From contig NC_090319.1 in NCBI RefSeq assembly GCF_040869045.1, forward strand, positions 231,315,832 to 231,379,831: a stretch of DNA of 64,000 bases. Direction: 5' to 3'. The notes beneath the pieces were generated by a model. That model did no database searches. It worked only from the letters and a program-made list of their open reading frames with translations, and was not told the origin of the DNA. Origin of the DNA: Eurosta solidaginis (lineage: Eukaryota > Arthropoda > Insecta > Diptera > Tephritidae). The translations under genes and the position numbers were made by a program. Positions 41,301-55,300 of this stretch are shown in pieces; the stretch's first letter is position 1; every line of letters starts with the position of its first letter.

Positions 41301-42903
41301 AAAAAAAAAATATCAACTTTAGTACATTATTATTCAAAATCCTTCACAAACAGTAACCTTCAAAATGCCTCAATCAACAGTAAAGACAGCTTCATCAGCA
41401 CTGTCTAAAGTCAATGGCAAACCAAGAAATTTAATAATTTTAAAGAAAAGAAAAATTCATGTACTCAATCTTCAGCTAAATATCTATTCATCTACAAAAT
41501 ATTTCTTTCTTGGTAAGTACAGGAGCAGGCACTATTCGATAGTAGTATCACGATTAATACTTCAAAAGTACATAGAAGCAAAAGAAAATGGAAACATACA
41601 TTAACCAGCCAATAACAATATTACCAACAAGAATGGAGAAAAAGAGTCACAAAGAGAACATTATTATAAATAAACCGCTTAATAAATAAATTTGTAGCAT
41701 AATAAATACAAGCAACTGAATTGTTGAGGAATTATTGTTAGGACAATATTCGACTAGGCTGAGAAATCTAGGACTTGTAAGAAGACAATTGTCCCTTAGG
41801 ACACAAATTGGTCAATAATAATGAATACTCGGGTAAGCAAATTTAAATAATATAAAATAGGTACCCAAGTTCTCAAAAACCTAACAATAGCACTAACCCC
41901 AGGGGTTAGGAATGTGACAAACTAAAGAAATTCTTCGTAAATATCATGACGATTCTGTCTTGGTGGCCGCCGCAGAAATAGCATGACACACAAGATCTAA
42001 TAAAAATATTGCTGAAGGATATGAAAATGGTGTGAACAATTTTTGCATCCACTGTATCCATTGGTTTAACCACTTATCACTATATAACTACTTCTTGCTC
42101 TAGCAGCACCTGTATTTACCCAATCTACTGTACATTATACGCTCAGAAATCCAGCTTTTTTAAAACAATGTCAAATTTCAACCGATGATGACTGTAACCA
42201 TCATCTTATTATACACGTTTTTAATAACAACGCAGAGGCTTTTATTTGATAAAGATGGTAAAGTAAGGAAATCGAAGTCAATTATCTGTATTACTTATTA
42301 GAAATATAGCATTAAATAAATAAACATAAATATTAATTCGACTTGCTTCGTCTATAAATATTGGTTAGGCTAACTGAAAAACAAAATAAAAGGGTTGTTT
42401 AACCGTTTTCTTCTAGGAAAACCTCGTCTTTTAGAGAGGCCATAATTTTAGTTAATAGGTTCCGTAGTATTGATAGGAAAAATAATTTCGTTAATACAAT
42501 ATAGAGTAGAAAATATAGATAGTAAAAATAATTACACTTTAATTCCCAATAATATAGAAAATGATAATAAGAAAATAATAATTCGCTAAAATAGGCATAA
42601 AGTACTATAAATTTGAATTAGTCATTAACAAAATATGTTAACTAGAAAATCCAAATTACAATAAATAAAAGCATTCCACTTTACTCATAATATCCATTTA
42701 GTACTCATAAGATAATATGAAAAAAAAAATTGTAAACAAATCAAAAAGGAACATAAAGAATACATAAACAGATGAAGTTGCGTCATAAATCAACAAAATA
42801 ACTATGTAAACAAAACCGGATACAAAAGTTAATTATGCCACTCGAGTAGCCATCCTTGATTGTTGCACAAATCATGCATGACTACCCTTTCAAAGGCGGA
42901 TGG
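41301..42903. other. 1.6 kb AT-rich region without recognised genes
   Basis: Very AT-rich. A 79-codon frame at 41365-41604 (K/S-rich) has no family signature. Around 41930-42040 a short stretch reads as possible coding sequence but is broken. Nothing is supported beyond unidentified repeat or spacer. Confidence 0.4.
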
Positions 42904-43407
42904 TCTAGCATTCACTCATTAAATTATTCATTCATTTGTACAAACATATATTTTGACCCGGTTTTCAATGTCTTAAAATGCATTGACTCTAACATACATA
43001 TTAATACATTTGTACATACATATATTTTGGCTCGTTTTGGTACGGCTTGGGATTCATTGACATATGCATTATTTGTACCTACACATATATATTTTCACAC
43101 GCCACGGTAACTACGCTGTGCGCCGTCTAAAGCTTGAACCTTATTATATAACTTTTGAAGCTGACCAAATGCTCGCCACAAGCCTTTACCTGCATACAAA
43201 TTATTCCCACAATTTATTTATGCGTGCATTGCATTTCCCACAGTTAATTTTATTTATGGTTAGAATGCAGTTCCAGGGAACTGAAAGTATATGTATGTGT
43301 ATTAGTGTAAGTAGCTATTTTAGCTTATAGAAATTTTGTAAAAAAAAAATAATTTTGTGTTTGACTACAATTCTAACAACACACTATCTAAAACTTTATT
43401 TATTATA
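42904..43407 (+). repeat. LTR of the tRNA-Arg family (copy 2)
   Basis: Matches 4349-4890 throughout, with small deletions; the first bases TGT are TCT. The TATA and AATAAAG region near 43330 is reduced to an A-run, so the promoter is damaged. Confidence 0.78.
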
Positions 43408-43421
43408 TGGCGATCCTGCCA
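43408..43421 (+). promoter_or_regulatory. Primer-binding site, tRNA-Arg type (copy 2)
   Basis: TGGCGATCCTGCCA, identical to 4891-4904. Homology between the two copies ends exactly here. Confidence 0.6.
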
Positions 43422-43751
43422 TTTTTAGCAGGACGCCACAGTTTATTTATTATAGACCTATTGTGGGTTCCTTTGGTCTGTAAAAACTTTTTGACGAATT
43501 ATGTATTCCACACACCTTTTTGTGAACATAAACGAGGTCTGAGTTCTGAAATATTCGCAAGGGCAAAGTATATATTCTGAATTATTTAAAACGTTCACGC
43601 ACCGCTGTCAGTTGAGTCCATTTCAAACAAAATGTGGGATTCAACTCGAAGTTTTCCGTGAAAAGTACGAGTAGCGTGTGGGATATGTATTATACATACA
43701 TATACATCTAATATAATATCTAATCTAATCTAATATCTAATATCAAATATA
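43422..43751. other. Spacer before the Helentron-like array
   Basis: Unrecognised sequence, ending in a CTAATATCTAAT-rich stretch (about 43705-43750). Confidence 0.4.
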
Positions 43752-43769
43752 TATTATAAATGGGAAAGT

Positions 43770-43839
43770 TTGGATGTTAAGATGTTTGGATGTTTGGATG
43801 TTTGGATGTTTAGATGTTTGGATGTTTGGATGTTTGTCC
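43770..43839. repeat. GATGTTTG 8-bp microsatellite in unit A
   Basis: About eight copies of (T)GGATGTTT/GATGTTTG near the left end; units B and C carry about three and two copies at the same place. Confidence 0.85.
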
Positions 43840-44539
43840 AGACGTTTGTCTTTGTGACTCAATAACGCAAGAACGGCTGGACCGATTTGGATGAAATTTT
43901 GCACACATATAGCCAATAGTCTAGAAGGATCTACTAGCTATATATTTTTCAAATGGGGCGCGGTCCCCGCCCCCTAGGAACAGTTATAATTTAATTATTA
44001 TATTTTTTCGTCTTTGCGTCTGAATCACGCCAGAATGGCTACACGGATTTTGATGAAATTTGGGACACAGACAGTAGTCTACTAGCGAAATTTTTTTCGA
44101 ACATGGAAAGAGGGGTGGGGGTCCCACGACCCTTCGAGAAATTATTTTTCATAATTTTTACACATTATAACTTTACGTATACTGGCCTTCACCAATATCA
44201 CAGACTCAAGGGGTCAAATAAGTCGAGGGCTTACAAAGTAAGCAGTGACACCCTCCGCCCGCCCCCCTTTATCTCCCCCTCTGGTGTAAAATCCATAAAT
44301 TGTTATAACTCAATCTAAATTTTCTCCTAAATCAATAGTTTTTGGTATCTGATACATACAGAACGAGATCTAGACAATCCTCTCCTCTACTCTCGCCATC
44401 CGCCCTCCATCAATTGTTTTTATTAGCACGCTTTTATTAGCTTTACCTGTATGTTTCTATCTAACTTTTTATTCGCTCCAATGCGCCTGCTGCCTTATTA
44501 ACATGGTTTTATAATTAGCTTCACCTTATTTGTAATCCC

Positions 44540-47500
44540 GTAAGGGTCATATCGAGACCCTTCCGGGATCATTTCTGGATGGTTTTCGGGATCGGTCCGG
44601 GATTACGCCGGGGTAATTTCGGGACTTTTTCGGGATCATTTTGGGACCCTTCCGGGATCATTTCTGTATAGTTTACGGGATCCGTCCGGGATCCCGTCGG
44701 GGTTATTTTGGAACATTTTCGGGACTATTCCGGCATCATTTCGGGACTATTTCGCGATCATTTGGGGACCCTTCCGGCATCATTTCTGGATGGTTTCCGG
44801 GATCCGTGCGGGATCTCGTCGGGGTCATATGGGGACTTTTTCGGGATCATTTGAGGGCTCTTCCGGCATCATTTCTGGATGGTTTTCGGGATCCGTCCGG
44901 GATATCGTCGGGGTTATTTGGGGACTTTTTCGGGATCATTTGGGGGCTCTTCCGATATCATTTCTGGATGGTTTTCGGGATCCGTCCGGGATCTCGTCGG
45001 GGTCATTTGGGGGCTTTTTCGGGATCATTTTGGGGCTCATCCGGCATCATTTCTGGATGGTTTTCGGGATCCGTCCGGGATCCCGTCGGGGTCATTTCGG
45101 GACTTTTTCGCGACTAATACGGGATCATTTGGGAACCCTTTCGGCATCATTTCTGGATGGTTTTCGGGATCCGTCCGGGATCCCGTCGGGGTCATTTCGG
45201 GACTTTTTCGCGACTAATACGGGATCATTTGGGAACCCTTTCGGCATCATTTCTGGATGGTTTTCGGGATCCGTCCGGGATCCCATTAGGGTAATTTCGG
45301 GACTATTAGGGGATCATTTGGGAACCTTTCCGGCATCATTTCTGGATAATTTTCGGGATCCGTCCGGGATGCCGACGAGATCATTTCGGGACTATTTCGG
45401 GATCATTTGGGATACCTACCGGCATCATTTCTGGATGGTTTTTGGGATTCGTCCGGGATCCCGTCGTGGTCCTTTCGGGACTTTTTTTCGACTAATACGG
45501 GATCATTTGCGGACCCTTTCGGCATCATTTCTGGATAGTTGTCGGGATCCCGTCACGGTCATTTCGGGACTATTAGGGGATCATTTGAGGACCTTTCCGG
45601 CATCATTTCTGTATTGTTTTCGGAATCCTTTCGGGATCCCGTCAGGGTCATTTTGGGACTTTTTTGGGGCTAATACGGGATCATTTGGGGATCCTCTAGG
45701 GGTCGTTTCGTGACTTTTTCTGTTTTATTTCGGGATCATTTGGGGACCCTTCGGGCATAATTTCTTGATGGTTTGCCGGATCCACCAGGGTCATTTCGGG
45801 ACCATTTTGGGATCATTTGGGGACCCTTCCGAGATCATTTCTGGATCCGTCCGGGTTGCCGTAGGAGCCATTTCGGGATTTTTTGTTACTTTTCCGGGAT
45901 AGTTTTTGGACCCTTCCGGGATCATTTCTGGATCTGTGCGGGATCCCATCTGGGTCATTTCCGGACTATTTCGGGATCATTTTGGGATCCTTCCGGAATC
46001 ATTTCTGTATGGTTTTCGCGATCCGTCGTTGATTCCCTCAGAGCCATTTCGGAACCTTTTCTGGAGTATGTCGGGGTCATTTGGGGAGTTTTTCGGGATC
46101 ATTTGGGGCTCTTCCGGCATCATTTCTGGATGGTTTTCGGGATCCGTGCGGGATCTCGTCGGGGTCATTTGGGGACTTTTTCGGGATCATTTGGGGGCTC
46201 TTCCGGCATCATTTCTGGATGGTTTTCGGGATCCGTCCGGGATATCGTCGGGGTCATTTGGGGACTTTTTCGGGATCATTTGAGGGCTCTTCCGGCATCA
46301 TTTCTGGATGGTTTTCGGGATCCGTCCGGGATCCCATCAGGGTAATTTCGGGACTATTAGGGGATCATTTGTGGACCTTTCCGGCATCATTTCTGGATAA
46401 TTTTCGGTATCCGTCCGGGATGCCGACGAGGTCATTTCGGGATTATTTCGGGATCATTTGGGATACCTACCGGCATCATTTCTGGATGGTTTTTGGGATT
46501 CGTCCGGGATCCCGTCGGGGTCATTTCGGGACTTTTTCTCGACTAATACGGGATCATTTGCGGACCCTTTCGGCATAATTTCTGGATAGTTGTCGGGATC
46601 CGTTCGGGATCCCGTCACGGTCATTTCGGAACTATTAGGGGATCATTTGAGGACCTTTCCGGCATCATTTCTGGATAGTTTTTGGAATCCTTTCGGGATC
46701 CCGTCAGGGTCATTTCGGGGCTTTTTCGGAATCATTTCAGGATTCGTCCGGGAACCCGTCAGGGTAATTTCTGGACTTTTCCGAGACTATTTCGGGATCA
46801 TTTTGGGACCTTCCCAAGATCATTTCTGGATGGATTTCGGGATTTGTCCGGGATGCCCTCAGGGTCATTTTGGGACTATTAGGTGAGCATTTGAGGACCG
46901 TTCCGGCATCACTTCTGGATGGTTTTCGGTATCCGTTCAGATTCCCGTCGGAATAATTGCCGGACTTTTTCGGGATCATTGGGGTCCCTTCCAAAATCAT
47001 TTCTGGATGGTTTTTGGGATTCGTCCGGCATCCCGTCGGGGTCATTTCGGGACTTTTTCTCGACTAATACGGGATCATTTGCGGGCCCTTTCGGTATCAT
47101 TTCTGGATAGTTGTCGGGATCCGTTCGGGATCCCGTCAGGGTCTTTTCGGAACTATTGGGAGATCATTTGAGGACCTTTCCGGCATCATTTCTGGTTAGT
47201 TTTCGGGATCCCTTTCCGGGTCCCATCAGGGTCATTTCGGGACTTTTTCGGCATCATTTAAGATTGGTTTTCAGGATTCGTCCGGTATCCGTCAGGGTAA
47301 TTTCTGGACTTTTCCCAGACTATTTCGGGATAATTTTGGGACCCTCCCAAGATCATTTCTGGATGGATTTCGGGATCTGTCCGGGATGCCGTCAGGGTCA
47401 TTTTGGGACTATTAGGTGATCATTTGAGGACCTTTTCGGCATCACTTCTGGATGGTTTTCGGTATCCGCTCAGGATCCCGTCGGAATTATTGCGGGACTT

Positions 47501-49145
47501 TTTCGGGTTCATTTGGCGTCCCTTCCGGCATCATTTCTGGCTGGTTTTTGGTATTCGTCCGGCATTCCGTCGGGTTCATTTCGGGACTTTTTCTCGACTA
47601 ATACGGGATCATTTGCGGGCCCTTTCGGCATCATTTCTAGATAGTTGTCGGGATCCGTTCGGGATCCCGTCAGGGTCTTTTCGGAACTATTAGGTGATCA
47701 TTTGAGGACATTTCCGGCATCATTTCTGGATAATTTTCGGGATCCTTTCGGGGTCCAGTCAGGGTCATTTCGGGACTTTTTCGGGATCATTTAGAGATGG
47801 CTTTCAGGATTCGTCCGGGAACCCGTCAGGGTAATTTCTGAACTTTTCCGAGACTATTTCGGGATAATTTTGGGACCTTCCCAAGATCATTTCTGGATGG
47901 ATTTTGGGATCAGTCCGGGATGCCGTCAGGGTCATTTTGGTATTAGGTGATCATTTGAGGACCTTTCCGGCATCACTTCTGGATGGTTATCGGTATCCGA
48001 TCAGGATCCCCTCGGAATCATTGCGGGACTTTTTCGGGATCATTTGGGGTCCCTCCCAAGATCATTTCTGGATGGATTTCGGGATCTGTCCGGGATCCCG
48101 TCAGGGTCATTTAGGGGTGCGTTCGAGATCCCGTCAGGGTCATTTCGGGACTTCTTCGGGAATATATCGGGATCATTTCTGGATGGTTTATGGGATCCGT
48201 CCATGACCCCTTAAGGGTCATTTCGGGACTATTAGGTGATCATTTGAGGACCTTTCCGGCGTCACTTCTGGATGATTTTCGGTATCCGTTCGGGATCCCG
48301 TCGGAATCAATGCGGGACTTTTACGGAATCATTTGGGATTCCTTCCGGCATCATTTCTGGATGGTTTTCGGGATTTGTCCGGGATCCCGTCGGGGTTATT
48401 TCGGGACCTTTTCGGGGCTAATACGGGATCATTTGGGGATCCTCTAGGGGTCGTTTCGTGACTTTTTCTGTATTATTTCGGGATCATTTTGGGACCCTTT
48501 CGGCATAATTTCTTGATGGTTTGCCGGATCCATCAGGGTCATTTCGGGACCATTTTGGGATCATTTGGGGACCCTTCCGAGATCATTTCTGGATCCGTCC
48601 GGGATGCCGTAGGAGCCATTTCGGGATTTTTTGTTACTTTTCCGGGATAGTTTTTGCACCCTTCCGGGATCATTTCTGGATCTGTGCGGGATCCCATCTG
48701 GGTCAATTCCGGACTATTTCGGGATCATTTTGGAATCCTTCCGGAATCATTTCTGTATGGTTTTCGCGATCCATCGTGGATCCCCTCGGAGCCATTTCGG
48801 AACTTTTTCTGGAGTTAGTCGGGATAATTTAGGGACCCTTCCTGGATATTTTCTGGATGGTTTCTGAGATCCGTCCGGGAGCCCGTCAGGGTAATTTCGG
48901 AACTTTTTCGGGACTATTTCGGGATCAATTTGGTACCCTTCAGGCATCATTTCTGTGTGGTTATCTGGATAAGTCTAGAATCGTGTCGTTGTCATTTCGG
49001 GTTTTTTTGGGACTACTTCGGGAACTTTTGGAAACACTTCCGGGGCGTTTCTGGATGGTTTTCGGGATCCGTCCGCGATAGCGTCGGGGTCATTTCGTGG
49101 CTTTTTCTGGATAATTTCGTTATCATTTTGGGATCCTATCAGGTT
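44540..49145. repeat. Minisatellite array A (89/100-bp monomers)
   Basis: Monomers contain CATCATTTCTGGATGGTTTT, then CGGGATCCGTCCGGGATC(C/T)C, GTCGGGGTCATTT, GGGACTTTTTCGGGATCATTT and GGG..CTCTTCCGG. A longer version has an extra CGCGACTAATACG, giving about 100 instead of 89 bp. Roughly 50 monomers are degenerate toward the right. Long open frames on both strands in this array are read-throughs of this DNA repeat, not genes. Confidence 0.92.
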
Positions 49146-49301
49146 ATCAGCTCATAAAGTTCTTTTTTTTACTCAATTACAAAAATAAAATGCATTAGAC
49201 AGAAAAAAAATTTTAAACAGATAACTTTATAAGCAGGCTAACGTGAATAGCCCACATATTTCATTTTCTCCTTGCGGACGGGGCCGCGGGTAAAGGCTAG
49301 T

Positions 49302-52300
49302 ATATTATAAATGGGAAAGTTTGGATGTTAAGATGTTTGGATGTTTGGATGTTTGTCCAGACGTTTGTCTTTGTGACTCAATCATGCAAGAACGGCTGGA
49401 CCGATTTGGATGAAATTTTGCACACATATAGCCAATAGTCTAGAAGGATCTACTAGCTATATTTTTTTGAAAAGGGGGGAGGTCCCCGCCCCCTAGGAAC
49501 AGTTAAAATTTAACTATTGTATTTTTTCCTCTTTGTGACTGAATCACGCCAGAACGGCTACACGGATTTTGATGAAATTTGGTACACAGACAACAGTCTA
49601 CAAGCGAAATTTTTTTCGAACATGGAAAGAGGGGTGGGGGTCCCACGACCCCTTCGAGCAATTACTTTTTAATAATTTTTACACATTATAACTTTACGTA
49701 TACTGGCCTTCACCAATATCACATACTCAAGGGGTCAAATAAGTCGAGGGCTTACAAAGTAAGCAGTGACACCCTCCACCCTCCCCCCTCTTTATCTCCC
49801 CTCTGGTGTAAAATCTATAAATTGTTATAACTCAATATAACTTTTCTCCTACATCAATAGTTTTTGGTATCTGGCACATACAGATCAAGATCTAGACAAT
49901 TTTGGCGGAACGATCAGTGGTCCTCTCCTTCTACTCCCGCCATCCGCCCTCCTTCAATTGTTTTTATTAGCACGCTTTTATTAGCTTTACCTGTATGTTT
50001 CTATGTAACTTTTCATTCGCTCCAATGCGCCTGCTGCCTTATTAACATGGTTTTATAATTAGCTTCACCTTATTTGTAATCCCGTAAGGGGCATATCGAG
50101 AATCTTCCGGGATCATTTCTGGATGGTTTTCGTGATCGGTCCGGAATCCCGCCGGGGTAATTTCGGGACTATTTCGTAATCATTTTGGGACCCTTCCGGG
50201 GTCATTTCTGTATAGTTTTCGGGATCCTTCCGGGATCCCGTCAGGGTTATTTTGGGACATTTTCGGGACTACTCCGGAATCATTTCGGGAATATTTCGCG
50301 ATCATTTGGGGACCCTTCCGGCATCATTTCTGTATGGTTTTCGGGATCCGTCCGGGATCCCGTCGGGGTACTTTCGGGATCATTTGCGTACCTTCGAGAG
50401 ATAAATTCTTGATGGTTTCCAGGAGCATTACGGGACTTTTTCGGGGTTATTTTGGGTCCCTTTAGGCATCATTTCTGGATGGTCTTCGGGATTCGTCCGG
50501 CATCCCGTCGGGTTCATTTCGGGACTTTTTCGCGACTAATACGGGATCATTTGGGGATCCTTTCGGCATCATTTCTGAATGGTTTTCGGAATCCGTCCGG
50601 GATCTCGTCGGGGTAATTTGGAGACTTTTTCGGGATCATTTGGGGCTTTTCCGGCATCATTTCTGGATGGTTTTCGGGATCCGTCCCGGATCTCGTCGGG
50701 GTCATTTGGGAACCCTTTCGGCATCATTTCTGGATGGTCTTCGGGATTCGTCCGGCATCCCGTCGGGTTCATTTCAGCACTTTTTCGCGACTAATACGGG
50801 ATCATTTGGGGATCCTTTCGGCATCATTTCTGAATGGTTTTCGGGATCCGTCCGGGATCTCGTCGGGGTAATTTGGGGACTTTTTCGGGATCATTTGGGG
50901 CTTTTCCGGCATCATTTCTGGATGGTTTTCGGGATCCGTCCGGGATCTCGTCGGGGTCATTTCGGGACTTTTTCGCGACTAATACGGGATCATTTGGGAA
51001 CCCCTTCGGCATCATTTCTGGATGGTCTTCGGGATTCGTCCGGCATCCCGTCGGGTTCATTTCGGGACTTTTTCGCGACTAATACGGGATCATTTGGGGA
51101 TCCTTTCGGCATCATTTCTGGATGGTTTTCGGGATCCGTCCGGGATCTCGTCGGGGTCATTTGAGGACTTTTTCGGGATCATTTGAGGGCTCTTCCGGCA
51201 TCATTTCTGGATGGTTTCCGGGATCCGTCCGGGATCTCGTCGGGGTCATTTGGGGGCTTTTTCGGGATCATATGGGGACTCTTCCGGCATCATTTCTGGA
51301 TGGTTTTCGGGATCCGTCCGGGATCTCGTCGGCGTCATTTGGTAACTTTTTCGGGATCATTTGGGGGCTCTTCCGGCATCATTTCTGGTTGGTTTTCGGG
51401 ATCCGTCCGGTATCCCGTCGGGGTCATTTCGGGACTTTTTCGCGACTAATACGGGATCATTTGGGAACCCTTTCGGCATCATTTCTGGATGGTTTTCGGT
51501 ATCCGTCCGGGATCCCGTCGGGGTCATTTCGGGACTTTTTCGCGACTAATACGGGATCATTTGGGGATCCTTTCGGCATCATTTCTGGATGGTTTTCGGG
51601 ATCCGTCCGGGAACTCGCCGGGGTCATTTGAGGACTTTTTCGGGATCATTTGAGGGCTCTTCCGGCATCATTTCTGGATGGTTTCCGGGATCCGTCCGGG
51701 ATCTCGTCGGGGTCATTTGGGGACTTTTTCGGGATCATTTGGGAACCATTTCGGCATCATTCCTGGATGGTCTTCGGGATTCGTCCGGCATCCCGTCGGG
51801 GTCATTTCGAGACTTTTTCTCGACTAATACGGGATTATTTGGAGATCCTTTCGGCATCATTTCTGGATGGTTTTCGGGATCCGTCCGGGAACTCGCCGGG
51901 GTCATTTGAGGACTTTTTCGGGATCATTTGTGATCCCTTCCGGCATCATTTCTGGATGGTTTTCGAAATGCGTCGGGGATCCCGTCGGGGTCATTTCAAG
52001 ACTTTTTCTCGACTAATATGGGATTATTTGTGGACCCTTTCGGCATCATTTCTGGAATGTTTTCGGGATCCGTCCGGGATCCGCCCGGGAGCATTTCGGG
52101 ACTATTAGGAGATCATTTTAGGACCTTTTCGCCATCATTTCTGGATAGTTTTCGGGATCCGTCAGGAATCCCGTCGGGGCCATTCCTGAACTTTTTCGGG
52201 ACTAATACGGAATGATTTGGGGAGCCTTTCGGTATGATTTCTGGATGGTTTTCGGTATCCGTTCGGGAACCCGTCGGGGTTATGTCGGGAATTTTTCAGG

Positions 52301-55300
52301 ACTAATACGGGATCGTTTGGGGACCCTTTAGGGGTCATTTCGTGACTTTTTCTGCAATATTACGAGTACATATGGGGACCCTGTCGGCATAAATTCTGGA
52401 TGCGTTTCGGGATCCGTTCGGGATCCCATCAGGGTCATTTCGGGACTTTTTCGGGACTATTTCGGAATCATTTTGGGACCCTTCCGGGATCATTTCTGTA
52501 TAGTTTTCGGGATCCGTCCGGGATCCCGTCGGGGTTATTTTGGATATTTTCGGGACTATTTCGCGATCATTTAGGGACCTTTCCGGCATCATTTCTGGAT
52601 GGTTTTCAAGATGTGTCGGGGATCCCTTCGGGGTCGTTTCAAGACTTTTTCTCGACTAATATGGAATTATTTGGGGACCCTTCCGGCATCATTTCTGGAT
52701 GGGTTTCGGGATCTGTACGGGAACCCATCAGGGTAATTTCGGGATTTTTTCGGAACTATTCCGGAATCATTTCGGGAATATTTCGCGATCATTTGGGGAC
52801 CCTTCCGGCATCATTTCTGTATGGTTTTCGGGATCCGTCCGGGATCCCGTCGGGGTACTTTCGGGATCATTTGCGTACCTTCGAGAGATAAATTCTTGAT
52901 GGTTTCCGGGAGCATTACGGGACTTTTTCGGGGTTATTTTGGGTCCCTTTAGGCATCATTTCTGGATGGTCTTCGGGATTCGTCCGGCATCACGTCGGGT
53001 TCATTTCGGGACTTTTTCGCGACTAATACGGGATCATTTGGGGATCCTTTCGGCATCATTTCTATATGGTTTTCGGAATCCGTCCGGGATCTCGTCGGGG
53101 TAATTTGGAGACTTTTTCGGGATCATTTGGGGCTTTTCCGGCATCATTTCTGGATGGTTTTCGGGATCCGTCCCGGATCTCGTCGGGGTCATTTGGGAAC
53201 CCTTTCGGCATCATTTCTGGATGGTCTTCGGGATTCGTCCGGCATCCCGTCGGGTTCATTTCAGCACTTTTTCGCGACTAATACGGGGTCATTTGGGGAT
53301 CCTTTCGGCATCATTTCTGGATGGTTTTCGGGATCCGTCCGGGATCTCGTCGGGGTAATTTGGGGACTTTTTCGGGATCATTTGGGGCTTTTCCGGCATC
53401 ATTTCTGGATGGTTTTCGGGATCCGTCCGGGATCTCGTCGGGGTCATTTCGGGACTTTTTCGCGACTAATACGGGATCATTTGGGAACCCCTTCGGCATC
53501 ATTTCTGGATGGTCTTCGGGATTCGTCCGGCATCCCGTCGGGTTCATTTCGGGACTTTTTCGCGACTAATACGGGATCATTTGGGGATCCTTTCGGCATC
53601 ATTTCTGGATGGTTTTCGGGATCCGTCCGGGATCTCGTCGGCGTCATTTGAGGACTTTTTCGGGATCATTTGAGGGCTCTTCCGGCATCATTTCTGGATG
53701 GTTTCCGGGATCCGTCCGGGATCTCGTCGGGGTCATTTGGGGGCTTTTTCGGGATCATATGGGGACTCTTCCGGCATCATTTCTGGATGGTTTTCGGGAT
53801 CCGTCCGGGAACTCGCCGGGGTCATTTGAGGACTTTTTCGGGATCATTTGTGATCCCTTCCGGCATCATTTCTGGATGGCTTTCGAAATGCGTCGGGGAT
53901 CCCGTCGGGGTCATTTCAAGACTTTTTCTCGACTAATATGGGATTATTTGTGGACCCTTTCGGCATCATTTCTGGAATGTTTTCGGGATCCGTCCGGGAT
54001 CCGCCCGGGAGCATTTCGGGACTATTAGGAGATCATTTGAGGACCTTTCCGCCATCATTTCTGGAAAGTTTTCGGGATCCGTCAGGAATCCCGTCGGGGC
54101 CATTCCTGAACTTTTTCGGGACTAATACGGAATGATTTGGGGAGCCTTTCGGTATGATTTCTGGATGGTTTTCGGTATCCGTTCGGGAACCCGTCGGGGT
54201 TATGTCGGGAATTTTTCAGGACTAATACGGGATCGTTTGGGGACCCTTTAGGGGTCATTTCGTGACTTTTTCTGCAATATTACGAGTACATATGGGGACC
54301 CTGTCGGCATAAATTCTGGATGCGTTTCGGGATCCGTTCGGGATCCCATCAGGGTCATTTCGGGACTTCTTCGGTACTATTTCGGGATCATTTTGGGACC
54401 CTTCCGGGATCATTTCTGTATAGTTTTCGGGATCGGTCCGGGATCCCGTCGGGGTTATTTTGGATATTTTCGGGACTATTCCGGGATCATTTCGGGACTA
54501 TTTCGCGATCATTTAGGGACCTTTCCGGCATCATTTCTGGATGGTTTTCAAGATGTGTCGGGGATCCCTTCGGGGTCATTTCAAGACTTTTTCTCGACTA
54601 ATATGGAATTATTTGGGGACCCTTCCGGCATCATTTCTGGATGGGTTTCGGGATCTGTACGGGAACCCATCAGGGTAATTTCGGGATTTTTTCGGAACTA
54701 TTTCGGGATCATTTGGGGACCCTTTAGGGGTCATTTCGTGACTTTTTTTTGCAATATTACGGGATCATATGGGAACCCTCTCGGCATCAATTCTGGATGC
54801 GTTTCGGGATCCGTTCGGGATCCCATCAGGGTCATTTCGGGACTTTTTCGGGACTATTTCGGAATCATTTTGGGACTCCTCCTGGTTAATTTCTGGATGA
54901 TTTTCGGGATTTGTCCAGGTTCCCGTCGCCATCATTTCGTTACTATTTTGGTATCATTTTGAGACCCTTCCATGATCATTTTTGGTCTCTTCGCAACCGG
55001 TAGTTCAGCACACATGCCTTTTTAAATTATGAGCTTTTATGGCCATGGATTTGCTGCAAATTATTCCAAATTAAAATTCGGCATGTTTTATCTATTTTTG
55101 AGTGTTTTAAGTGAATGCTGTAACGAACTGTTATAACTATAATTACTCTTTTTGTAATATTTTGACCAACTAAATACCCGAAAAAGCAACACTATTTTCA
55201 TTTAAAAAATTCTCTTTGGTTTTAGGTAATTGTAGTTTCACTCCTTTGTTCTATGAGTAGTAATCCTTTCACCCCTCTCATATCAGTTAATTTAATTTAA

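Larger units (their letters stand above)
43752..49301 (+). mobile_element. Helentron-like unit A with internal minisatellite
   Basis: Begins TATTATAAATGGGAAAGTTT, then an 8-bp GATGTTTG repeat and the block GCAAGAACGGCTGGACCGAT / TTTGGATGAAATTTTGCACA, which recurs in every unit and is typical of insect Helitron2/Helentron-derived non-autonomous elements. It ends CTCCTTGCGGACGGGGCCGC / GGGTAAAGGCTAGTA (49268-49302), with a GCGG-ACGGGG-CCGC hairpin. Between leader and tail lies about 4.6 kb of minisatellite. No Rep/helicase gene is present, so it is non-autonomous. The class assignment is by resemblance. Confidence 0.6.

Noticed and set aside
41365..41604. 79-codon K/S-rich plus-strand frame
   Set aside because: No recognisable domain and embedded in AT-rich unassigned DNA; kept only as a note.
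44103..44318. 71-codon frame repeated in each Helentron-like leader (also near 49579 and 55834)
   Set aside because: It recurs because the leader is repeated; frame and stops are not preserved among the three copies.
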